64,000 nucleotides of DNA from Arion vulgaris (lineage: Eukaryota; Mollusca; Gastropoda; Stylommatophora; Arionidae). Made by a program: the position numbers and the translations under genes. Positions 32,197-40,531 of the stretch are shown one piece after another (positions within the stretch are counted from its first letter, which is position 1; the number at the start of each line of letters is the position of its first letter). Under the pieces are notes generated by a model that did no database searches, had not been told where the DNA came from, and worked only from the letters and a program-made list of their open reading frames with translations. Location of the stretch: NCBI GenBank assembly GCA_020796225.1, contig CM036771.1, positions 24,941,176 through 25,005,175 on the forward strand, written 5' to 3'.

Positions 32197-32622
32197 TTTC
32201 TCTCGATCACCGCCAAAGAGAGATGTACAGACCTCCCATAAATTCTATTCATGGGAAATCTTATTTATGCAGTCTTAGCATTGGTGTGTTTTATGTTGGT
32301 CGAAACGTTGCTGTTTATTGTCACTGTTTCTGTATTTTGTAAAACTATAGTACTTTGTTTGTACGTGTTTCGCTTCTGTGTTTTATGTCCTATCTTCAGC
32401 ACTATTTGGATCTCTGGTGCTTATCCTTCGGCAATGTGTCCGGTTTCAGTTAGCGTTTGCTCAGTTCGCTCTCCGTTCTGCAGCCAATCTAGTTTGTTTT
32501 ACGGTGTGGAGTAGCTAGCCCCACACTCAACTTCCTTAATCGCCCCTTACGCCATGCATGGCAGGTAACAGTGGTTCTATTCTTTACACCCCAATTTGAG
32601 CCCAGGTAACCACTCGGGCGAA
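32197..32622 (-). mobile_element. composite insertion: SINE-A'-like head plus Penelope-like tail
   Basis: This 426-bp block separates the two halves of the SINE-D copy and is bounded by the 12-bp direct repeat TGCAATACTCTC. Its right end is a reverse-strand SINE-A' 5' part (ACACCCCAATTTGAGCCC, GGTAACCACTCGGGCGAA). Its left-central part has GGTCGAAACGTTGCTGTTTA and TTTTGTAAAACTATAGTAC in forward orientation, the text that follows the Penelope-like ORF at 13000. Both parts seem to have entered as one unit. Confidence 0.65.
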
Positions 32623-32722
32623 TGCAATACTCTCGACAGGTTACGTTCAATTTCTGCGGAATGGACCAAGTCATATTGGGGTAAAACCCGGCGCAATGAA
32701 GTCAATGCTACGGCTTCAGACC
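32623..32722 (+). mobile_element. SINE-D 3' half
   Basis: TTCAATTTCTGCGGAATGGA, CATATTGGGGTAAAACCCGG and CGCAATGAAGTCAATGCTAC complete the SINE-D copy begun at 32035. Confidence 0.85.
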
Positions 32723-32730
32723 CGTTAGAG

Positions 32731-33193
32731 CATAGATTCCCAAACTTTTTCTGCCCACCGCCCACTTTGAACAACATAATCTTTGTAACGCATTCCCTCC
32801 CCTACACATTATAACAATTTGCCAACGTCCCCCTCCCACATACATACATGCTCTGTTGTGTCTTTGACATAGATAATTGATATATATTTCTGTCATACAT
32901 GGTCAATTTTCAAATGATTACATGCATGAAATAGAAAATTGAAAAAAAATGGATCGTGTAAGACGGACATAAGATCAATTAAAATGCAGAATTCAAATTT
33001 TAAATGATTATTCAATCTCAAAATCACGAAAAAAATTTATTTAAAAATATTTATTAGTAATTTCTTCTTTAAGAGCCACCGAACTCTAATCGCCTGAACA
33101 CCCCCTCCCTCCCCAAATCCTTCTAAAACCACTACAGCCCCCTAGAAGGTTTCAGCGCCCACTAGGGGCGGTACCGCTACTATGGAAACACTG
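32731..33193. mobile_element. hAT-type MITE, copy 2
   Basis: The left end CATAGATTCCCAAACTTTTT is identical to the first 20 bp of copy 1. The right end in reverse is CAGTGTTTCCATAG. The flanks CGTTAGAG (32723-32730) and CGTTACAG (33194-33201) are an 8-bp duplication with one mismatch. The interior shares ATTGATATATATTTCTGTCA and GGATCGTGTAAGACGGACAT with copy 1. At 463 bp it is longer by insertions near the right end. Non-coding. Confidence 0.9.
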
Positions 33194-33229
33194 CGTTACA
33201 GTAAGGGATGTTGTAAATAATGTATGTCT

Positions 33230-33705
33230 ACAATATTGTCTTTCTCTTTTCCATTTAGAAACTTGTCTGACTCTCAGTCGATGCTTCACAAGATCCAGAA
33301 GGACAGGTTTCTGTATGAGTGGAGGTCGTCTATAGAAGTTTCTAACCTCCAGCGGCTTACGTGGATATACTGTCCTGTGCATGCGGGTGTTTACGGTAAT
33401 GAGAGAACGGACAGGCTTGCATCAACAGCATCGATTGTTGGGAAGTTGAAGATGGATAAGGGGATATTCTTCGATCTCTTCGCGACTGTCTGTTGGATGA
33501 GGACATAAAAATCGATGTTGAATCGATCAAACGATTTAGGCAGTTTTTGAGTTAACGTTGTTCAAGTCGAACTGGATGCCTGAGAGGCAGAGTGAGAGGT
33601 GTGTTTAATCAGTGAGCCACAGGAACCACCAGTATTCATACTCTTCGATATATGTTGGGAGAGACTGAACACCTATGGGTCTGCCCGGAGTGCAATGACG
33701 TCAGT
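33230..33705 (+). mobile_element. RNase H domain remnant of a LINE
   Basis: An open frame (33224-33508) reads LTWIYCPVHAGVYGNERTDR and LASTASIVGKL. W.(P)GHAGV.GNERADRLA is the C-terminal part of a retroelement RNase H, with the catalytic-region Asp in ERTDR. Here the usual GH is VH. Downstream, with breaks, it reads RMPERQSERCVFNQ and GETEHLWVCPECNDVS, the zinc-knuckle-like C-terminus. Pseudogene. Confidence 0.85.
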
Positions 33706-33707
33706 TT

Positions 33708-33762
33708 AGTAACCAATAACCAATAACCAATAACCAATAACCAATAACTAATAACCAATTTA
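33708..33762. repeat. AACCAAT heptamer run
   Basis: About seven copies of AACCAAT directly after the RNase H LINE remnant, perhaps its 3' microsatellite tail. Confidence 0.9.
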
Positions 33763-34264
33763 GCAACTTGTTCAATATTATTTCTGTATGTTGCAGCACA
33801 TTAAATTGTATTATTCTTTTTCATTAGTTCACTTCGAATTCAGGCGTAGTCGGGACTCCTAGAGTGGTGTTTCTGATTGATTTTGCGGGAAGGCCTGTTT
33901 TCCTTATTATCTGTGTCCCCCGCCATACATTAGTGCATTCTACGATTTCAGAGGTAGGCATTGTATTATATCTTGTATCTTGCATCTATTGTATTCCCCA
34001 TTCGCTGCTTTTATGTATTATTGATGGCTGTAATGACCATCGTTGGACGTCAATGAATAACAATGCCTGCGCCAACATCTCACTTGTACAGGAACACTTA
34101 GATGCATAACGCGAGCAACGTAAAACCGGAGATAGTCCCAACTGTACTTTTGGAGATAATAAAACGCTGTGCAGTAATTTTATGATAATTGTTTTAATAA
34201 ATGTGTCCAAGTCATCGACTTTGCATCACAGTCTTATTGATGTCAAGCTGCCAATTGTTCTTGT
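33763..34264. other. unassigned DNA
   Basis: Short open frames are present, but none carries a recognised domain. Confidence 0.5.
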
Positions 34265-34529
34265 CAATATAGATAGAGACTGCAGTAAAACTATGTAGAA
34301 TACAATATAGATAGAGACTGCAGTAAAACTATGTAGAATACAATATAGATAGAGACTGCAGTAAAACTATGTAGAATACAATATAGATAGAGACTGCAGT
34401 AAAACTGTGTATAATGCAATATAGATAGAGACTGCAGTAAAACTATGTAGAATACAATATAGATAGAGACTGCAGTAAAACTATGTAGAATACAATATAA
34501 ATAGAGACTGCAGTAAAACTATGTAGAAT
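34265..34529. repeat. 38-bp tandem array, 7 copies
   Basis: The unit is TATAGATAGAGACTGCAGTA followed by AAACTATGTAGAATACAA. It lies directly left of an inverted Penelope-like tail. Confidence 0.96.
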
Positions 34530-34745
34530 GGCGAAACACGTAATAATAAAGGACTGCAGTTTTACAAAATACTCATTTTTTTTAAAAAATCATTTTTTTT
34601 ACCCTGTTTGTCAAAGTCTAAATGTAGTGTGCTGTGAAATTCGTCACTACTTTTGTATCGTTTGCTTGATAAAGGCCATTGCTGTGCATTGTTATTGTTT
34701 TTGTATTTTGTAAAACTACAGTACATTGTTATTACGTGTTTCACA
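34530..34745. mobile_element. inverted pair of Penelope-like tails
   Basis: AAAGGACTGCAGTTTTACAA at 34550 in reverse orientation, and GTATTTTGTAAAACTACAGT at 34702 forward, are inverted copies of the tail seen at 13000 and 32330. The forward one is preceded by GATAAAGGCC. The arms of about 40 bp are separated by about 130 bp and could fold into a hairpin. Confidence 0.65.
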
Positions 34746-34799
34746 ACTGTTCTTGTACGAGTCAACTTAAACACAACACGTACGTTTGATAGTTTGTAG

Positions 34800-35170
34800 G
34801 CCTATCTAATATGACTATAAGTCACCTTAATTTTTGTCCCTGGGCACCCATGAGTCAGTGGTAACAAACGAGCTGATAGATTGGCTGGCTTGGCTACAAT
34901 ATCAGAGGGAGCTGCCATGAACCGAAATGACATTATTAACGCACTGAGAGAGTCTTTCCGAACAGAGGTGTTTCGGTGTTGTGGATCCCATTTGCTGACC
35001 AGCTGAGAGAGATGGGTGTCGATATTGGTGCAACCCGAAAAGAAATACGAGTATATACTAAATAAGCAAAGAGATTGATTAATCAACATCGAACTGCCGT
35101 GTTGGGCCGTTGGACGCTATTGGATTTATTGAGGCGGAGATTGGAGCACCTATGGACGTATTCGAGTGAT
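34800..35170 (+). mobile_element. RNase H LINE remnant
   Basis: The forward strand reads VPGHPWVSGNKRADRLAGLA, then ISEGAAMNRNDIINALRESF, and later RWTLLDLLRRRLEHLWTY. GH..V.GN.RADRLA is the RNase H signature and the end is the LINE C-terminus. There are stops between the blocks. It is a paralogue of 61265 and more distantly of 33230. Confidence 0.85.
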
Positions 35171-35355
35171 ATGATGATAGTCCTCATATAACTGATAACT
35201 GATGACTAGATACTTGATGTCACCTACACTAATAGCAAAGGATCTCTGGAAAAATATTCCACGATCCATGTAATAAGCAATTCGAGTACCTTCGGAGCCA
35301 CTGACGATCACCTTACCTCCAAACCCAAGACTCTCTCACATATTATACTTTGTAA

Positions 35356-35613
35356 CGACCGTGTGGTGCCGGGGCCTACAAGGGAAACAAAGAATAGCAC
35401 TCCTGCAACCTACAAGGCATGTCGTAAGAGGCAACTGATGTAGGACCCAGGAAGCTACTTTAGTAAATAAAAACATTGCAGAAATCGGATGTGCTGGCCT
35501 ACTTGTAGCCGCATAACTGGCACAACGTACAATCTCTCTTAGGCTCAGATCACATGCAAATCTCAAAGAGTGGTTACCAATTGGTCGATATGGAGCGTTC
35601 GAAGAAGAAGCAG
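35356..35613 (+). mobile_element. SINE-A copy with target duplication
   Basis: Full length, CGTGTGGTGCCGGGGCCT to GCGTTCGAAGAAGAAG. ATACTTTGTAA on the left and ATACTGTGTAA on the right form an 11-bp target duplication with one mismatch. Confidence 0.92.
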
Positions 35614-35614
35614 A

Positions 35615-35985
35615 TACTGTGTAAAGCTACACTGCTTCTTATTTAAATTTTTATATTTTAATGTATTTGTCATTTTTAAACCCAAAAAATACCAAAACTT
35701 AAGCTTTTCTCTCCAGTATTTGCCCAATGATATATCACTTTTAATCTGTTTTTTTTCATAAGTTCTCTCACAAGGAAAAAAAACACACTTCTTTTAAACT
35801 CGAGAATAGTTACTCGTAACATGCTAAATGGTTTAGTTCTTTAATCTTAAAAATTAGCACAATTCTTTGTTAATGGATGAGTTTTACAACAACCTGAAAA
35901 TGTTTACAAACATTATTTGTGATGGTAGTAATATGTTGTTTCAAATACTGTCTATAAAGATTTATTTTTGATAGTTTTCCTCATC
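35615..35985. other. unassigned AT-rich DNA
   Basis: Nothing recognised. Confidence 0.5.
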
Positions 35986-36095
35986 ATAATGAGGTGCCGT
36001 GCCGGTTGGTGTAGGCGTTCAAGGATCTCCACAAATCTCTGTCTCTGCTGTTTGCGATCATCTCAGATGTTGACGCTTTTGCTTGCCATGATAGT
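35986..36095 (-). mobile_element. LINE 3' end (WRSMIA type)
   Basis: Short reverse-strand piece sharing AAGGATCTCCACAAATCTCT and CATCTCAGATGTTGACGCTT with 31340 and 47650. Confidence 0.7.
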
Positions 36096-36164
36096 TTTAC
36101 ATGTTCTAAAACATAAACATATTCAGAGATAAATTGTGTATAAAGATAAATGTAATGTATTTAT

Positions 36165-36325
36165 AGGTATGCCTGCGAAAAGCTACCAACAACACCAGAA
36201 AAGACAGAACCAGCAACAAAATAAAGCAAGTTGGAATAGAACATTGTTTGAATTACATTGAGAAATAAAGAATTAAGTGATTGGTTCACTTAATAAGAAT
36301 GCAAGAAAACTCCCCTGTATACCGT
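36165..36325 (+). mobile_element. LINE fragment
   Basis: CCTGCGAAAAGCTACCAACA, TTGAATTACATTGAGAAATA and TCACTTAATAAGAATGCA match 63290-63545. The reading is CLRKATNNTRK and then a damaged LNYIEKQRxKWFGHLIRM. Confidence 0.7.
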
Positions 36326-36344
36326 TAACGTTACATAGCAATTG

Positions 36345-36895
36345 ATCCATACCGCTCTATCCGGGCAACTCGCTCAATCTCCTCCATGGAACTGAGACCG
36401 TCATTTCTTGCCTCTCTCAACAAAGTTCGTTTCAGGGTCTCCTTAGGTCGTCTCTCTTTCTTGAACCCTTCGCATAACGCTTCAATGCCGCCCGAGTGGT
36501 TACCGGGCCCAAATTTGGCGTGTAAAGAATAGAACCACTGTTACCTGCCAAGCATGTCGTAAGAAGCGACTAAGGAGGTTTGGTTGAAATCGGATGCACG
36601 TGTCCTAAACGTGTAGACGTCTATGCGTTTAGGGCCTACCAAACCAATGTGCAACGTATACACGTTCTTGGCAAAGATCAAACATATCACAAAGAGTGAT
36701 TGCAATTGGTCGTAAACAACGAACACAAAGAAGAAGACACGTCAATGCCCGCGTTGGTATTCTTTGATAATTTCTTCTCAAGGTGTATCCAACATATCTC
36801 CATCTTCTCCTTCTTATAACAGTTGTTACTAGTGGCTGACCAGACATTTCTCTGATTTCTTCACTTCTCCTGAATTCGTTCAATTGCATATTGAT
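36345..36895 (-). mobile_element. LINE 3' coding fragment split by a SINE
   Basis: Reverse reading, omitting the SINE at 36490-36741, gives RRRWRYVGYTLRRNYQRIPT, GFKKERRPKETLKRTLLREA and RNDGLSSMEEIERVARIERY. A homologous copy without the SINE lies at 54885-55150, which confirms the SINE as a later insertion. Confidence 0.85.
36490..36741 (+). mobile_element. SINE-A' copy with target duplication
   Basis: SINE-A' is a sister of SINE-A. It has a longer, GC-richer head (GCCCGAGTGGTTACCGG, resembling the A-box region of Ser/Leu tRNAs), the same CATGTCGTAAGA core, a GGAGGTTTGGTTGAAATCGG block, GCACGTGTCCTAAACGTGTA, CACGTTCTTGGCAAAGATCA and a CAAAGAAGAAG tail. TCAATGCC flanks both ends (36482-36489, 36742-36749). 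Confidence 0.92.
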
Positions 36896-36904
36896 TATTT
36901 ACTA

Positions 36905-37167
36905 AACTGATATCTTCATTATTTTTCACTTTTCTGCATCCCTTTACCGGAGCACAGGTCTTCAACAAACTTCATCCAGCTCTTTCTCTCTTCTGCCATC
37001 CCTTCTAATTCTTTCTATGTTTTACCTATCTTTTTAATATCAGCCTCCAGCTCTCGTCTCCAGGTATATCTAGGCTTTCCTCTACTCCTCTTTCCCTGCG
37101 AGCTCCAAATCAGTGCATGTCTTGCAATGCATCTGGTCGGTTTTCTCAATCTCTTTTTCTTTCTTTT
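36905..37167 (-). mobile_element. LINE C-terminus and 3' end
   Basis: Reverse reading with frameshifts gives DALQDMH, GARRERGVEESLDIPGDES-type text that in-frame is KRSRGKPRYTWRRELEADIK, then KTWKELEGMAEER and FVEDLCSGKGMQK-like codons. A 25-bp array lies directly upstream, and the 37715 fragment appears to continue the same ORF beyond it. Confidence 0.75.
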
Positions 37168-37710
37168 CTCCAATCTTGTTTTGCATCACTTTCTCCAATC
37201 TTGTTTTGCATCACTTTCTCCAATCTTGTTTTGCATCACTTTCTCAATCTTGTTTTGCATCACTTTCTCCCAAACTTGTTTTGCATCACTTTCTCCAATC
37301 TTGTTTTGCATCACTTTCTCCAATCTTGTTTTGCTTCACTTTCTCCAATCTTGTTTTGCTTCACTTTCTCCAATCTTGTTTTGCATCACTTTCTCCAATC
37401 TTGTTTTGCTTCACTTTCTCCAATCTTGTTTTGCTTCACTTTCTTCAATCTTGTTTTGCTTCACTTTCTCCAATCTTGTTTTGCATCACTTTCTCCAATC
37501 TTGTTTTGCATCACTTTCTCCAATCTTGTTTTGCTTCACTTTCTCCAATCTTGTTTTGCTTCACTTTCTCCAATCCTGTTTTGCTTCACTTTCTCCAATC
37601 CTGTTTTGCATCACTTTCCCCAATCTTGTTTTGCATCACTTTCCAATCTGTTTGCTTCACTTTCTCCAATCTTGTTTTGCATCACTTTCTCCAACACTGT
37701 TTTGCTTCAC
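37168..37710. repeat. 25-bp tandem array inside a LINE, about 21 copies
   Basis: The unit is TCTCCAATCTTGTTTTGCAT followed by CACTT. Because 25 is not divisible by three and the unit lacks forward stops in any frame, all three forward frames stay open (up to 321 codons, 37113-38078). That makes the open frames meaningless as evidence of coding. In reverse the unit's GATGCA...CAAGA resembles the adjoining LINE text GATGCATTGCAAGA. Confidence 0.95.
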
Positions 37711-37714
37711 AGCG

Positions 37715-37963
37715 TCACGATAAGAAGATACAAAAGTCAGGTTTTCTCAATGTGTGTTCTATCCATCGCCAGCGTCTCTTCCTTAGCTCTTTCTTGAAAT
37801 TTTGTTCTAGTTCCCACTTTTCAACATGTAACAAATTTTGTAATGTGTTTAACGCTTTCACGCATAATGTCCACTGTAGTAGACATCTACTATTCGTTCG
37901 TTTCATAACTACATATGCGTGTTTCGTGACCTCTGACGCCTTCAGTGTCCTGCTAGGAACCAT
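37715..37963 (-). mobile_element. LINE fragment upstream of the array
   Basis: Reverse frame ending ELEQNFKKELRKRRWRWIEH and TLRKP, the WIGHTLRK segment of a LINE tail. The natural continuation (a basic GKRSRG stretch) is found on the other side of the 25-bp array. Confidence 0.75.
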
Positions 37964-37979
37964 GCTGTTGAGCCATCAG

Positions 37980-38580
37980 ATCTCGTACATCTCAATCAGC
38001 ATCCCTCAAAGGCGTCGTGTAACAAGATTGCAAAGAAGATGCCAAAGAGAGTGGGGGCAAGGACACAGCCCTGTTTAATTCCATTCATGACCTCGAAGCT
38101 ATCAGTTGTGCTATCATCGATGGTTTTCATGCTGTCATTTAAGGAGACGATCAGTTGGAGCAACTTTGAGGTGCAGCCGATATGTTTTAATATTTTATAA
38201 AGTTCTGGTCTGCTGACTGTTTCAAATGCCTTTGTCAGATCTACGAAAACAATGAACAATAGCTTTTTTGCCCTCTGCATTTCTCTTGCAGTTGTCAAGG
38301 AGTAAATATTATGTCAGTTGTTGACCGTGCAGCTCTGAATCCACATTGTAACTCTGGAAGAACACGCTCTGCCATTTTATGTAGTCTTTTTGAAAAGACA
38401 AGCTCAAACTCCTTGCCTATGACACTTAAAGGGGAGTCTATTGCAAGATGCGTAAAGAAACTTGTACTTCTACTGTGTAGTCAAGGTAGTGGACAAGACG
38501 ATATTCTTCCCAAAAATTCTTGCATGAAGTTTAATTCTGAAGTTGCTTGTACTAAACTGATTTAAGCAACTAAAATTATA
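37980..38580 (-). mobile_element. LINE reverse-transcriptase fragment
   Basis: The open reverse frame 37996-38298 reads LLFIVFVDLTKAFETVSRPE, LYKILKHIGC and NGIKQGCVLAPTLFGIFFAI. FVDLTKAFDTV carries the first RT catalytic Asp, and GIKQGC.LAP is RT motif 4. The YADD box is not present because the fragment ends first. Further right, weaker RT homology (CCFQSYNVDSELHG region) is out of frame. Confidence 0.88.
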
Positions 38581-39130
38581 GCTGACAGATATCGTGCAAC
38601 GTGATTAGAGTTCATTATGAGATTATTCTATCCGGTTTATAAATAAGTTCACAGCCTCGCATATCTAATGGAGGTAGAGAGAGAATATGTCAACCAACTC
38701 GACTAACTGATAGATTATGTAGTCAGGTTTAAACAAAGTGTTAAGATAATGTATTGAACAGGGTCATGTCTGGATGAAGTAATCATAAGAGATGGATAAT
38801 ATTGTCTCCGACCTGGAAACTATCAATAACAATAATAATATCAACGTTGAGATAATAAAGTGTTATAATTTAGTGTTGTTAAACTCAATGCAGACAGTTC
38901 AAGTGTTATAATTTAGTGTTTTTGAACTCAATGCAGACATTAAAGTGGGAGGCAAACAGTTCAAGTAAGATACGACGCTCTAGGGAAATCTTGAAACGAA
39001 TTTGACTGATAGAGTAGAGATATATTTTCCATTCCATAAAAAGATGAAATATATACCAGGATAGAGGGTAGTGAGAAAGTGCTTGTAGGATTTATGTATC
39101 ATATAAAGGTGCAGGGAATATAAAAATAAT
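38581..39130. other. unassigned DNA with a 2-copy repeat
   Basis: Contains two copies of AAGTGTTATAATTTAGTGTT plus CAATGCAGACAGTTCAAG-like text near 38870-38960. Otherwise nothing recognised. Confidence 0.5.
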
Positions 39131-39134
39131 AGAT

Positions 39135-39364
39135 AATTTTGCTAGTGTTTATAGTGTAGTTAATCTCGCTAGTGTTAACATATAGTATATTTCATCTAGT
39201 TTGTGTTAAGATATAGTATAGTTAATCTAGCTAGTGTTAAGGTATAGTATGTTATAGTTCTACTAGCTAGTGTTAAGGTATAGTATATTATAGTTCTTCT
39301 AGCTAGTGTTAAGGTATAGTATATTATAGTTCATCTAGTTGGTGTTAAGATATAGTATATTATA
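39135..39364. repeat. short satellite (about 38-bp unit), left part
   Basis: The unit is approximately TATAGTTCATCTAGCTAGTG followed by TTAAGGTATAGTATAT. Five to six diverged copies. The transposon at 39365 interrupts it, and the array resumes at 43852 in phase. Confidence 0.9.
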
Positions 39365-39389
39365 TAGTTCGTTCCAAAATTCGTGATCA
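39365..39389 (+). repeat. left terminal inverted repeat
   Basis: 25 bp, exact inverse of 43827-43851. Preceded by the TA target duplication. Confidence 0.97.
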
Positions 39390-39783
39390 CACTAAGGTTT
39401 AATTTGTACGAAATCTACCTGATGGATAAAAGTAATTTTTTGCATGCAGTCTTATATACCTCACGACGCTACGAATCCATGTTTAACTAATTGGTAGGTA
39501 GCTTAGTTGATGCAAAAAAACGTTTTTTAAATATAATTTTGCATAAGCACAACAAAATGATAATCAAAGTTTAGAATTTACAGTAATACACAAAATGGTG
39601 GCGAATGTTTGCAAAGGCGTAACCCTATTACATATTATAAAAGCAATGTGACATGGTTAGCTTTTTCTTCATGAGTGTTTTTTGTTGATATTATCTTTGG
39701 CGATCAAATTGACGTACCTTTGGAAGTTGTTGCCAGTCCCTGGTATTGTGAGGCAATTGGTGAAGGTGAAAGCAAATGGGATG

Positions 39784-40531
39784 TTAGCTATTAGATTCGG
39801 AGTCTGAAGAGTCGAAGAGATTAACTACTGCTGCGGGCTGGAGAAAATACAAACCATCTCGTTGCCAATATGCCTCTTCTTCTCGGAGCACATGCTCTTC
39901 ACATTTGTTCCAGTACTCTATATCTATTTTTGCGAGGGCATCACGTGTTAGGACTTTTACATCATAAGTTTGAAAGTCTTGTTTACTGCTGCAACTTGAC
40001 CTTTGACTGCAGCCCACACAAGTTCAATGGGATTGAGATGTGAATGGTGAGTTGGTAATCGAAGAGAAGTGTGGCCGTGCTCAACAATGACTTTATCGAT
40101 TATAAAAATCTTTGACTTCTTAGTCTGTCTCACCAGTTGCAACAACTCAGTTTTGAAATTGTTGCAACAAAACGATATATTTTCTTTTGCAAGCCACGCC
40201 ACGATGTCTTGTTTTGTGCTTGATGAGGTGGGAATTTTGTCTGCATGCGCCACTACATTATGATAGGAGGCATTGTTCATTACAATACACGACGGCCTAT
40301 CCAGAGCAGGCACAAGTGTGTTCGCTAACCAATTCCTGAAAATAAGTCCGTTCATTTCGGTGTGGTAGTCCCTACCATCTGTAGACAGTGCTTGGAAAAG
40401 AAGTTCTGCGCCACTGACAAGACCATTTGCTTTGCTGCCTGCATGACCTATCACAATGCGTTGCCCCTTGCTGCTTGGAATTTCCCTTTTCTTAATTCCG
40501 TCTAGTGATTACCATTCTTTATCAAACGTAT
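39784..40531 (-). pseudogene. transposase, C-terminal part (DDE domain)
   Basis: Follows the N-terminal part at 42901 after the LINE. In reverse it reads TFDKEW, an in-frame TAA at 40509-40511, then SLDGIKKREIPSSKGQRIVI and GHAGSKANGLVSGAELLF. Next is SCIVMNNASYHN, the second catalytic block, where relatives have an aspartate (VMDNA.YH): the codon here is AAC, so the second acid of the DDE triad is Asn. The third block LPTHHSHLNPIELVWAAVKG keeps its Glu. A frameshift near 39970 moves the end into the frame KVLTRDALAKIDIEYWNKCE, which closes with an acidic DSSDSESNS tail and a stop at 39784. The family assignment comes from these motifs; host function is unlikely. Confidence 0.9.

Noticed and set aside
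37113..38078. 321-codon open frame over the 25-bp array
   Set aside because: All three forward frames are open at once because the unit has no stops in any phase. The reverse strand carries LINE sequence on both sides.
37996..38298. host gene with an RT-like domain
   Set aside because: FVDLTKAFETV and NGIKQGCVLAPTLF are ordinary LINE RT motifs, and the fragment is truncated on both sides.
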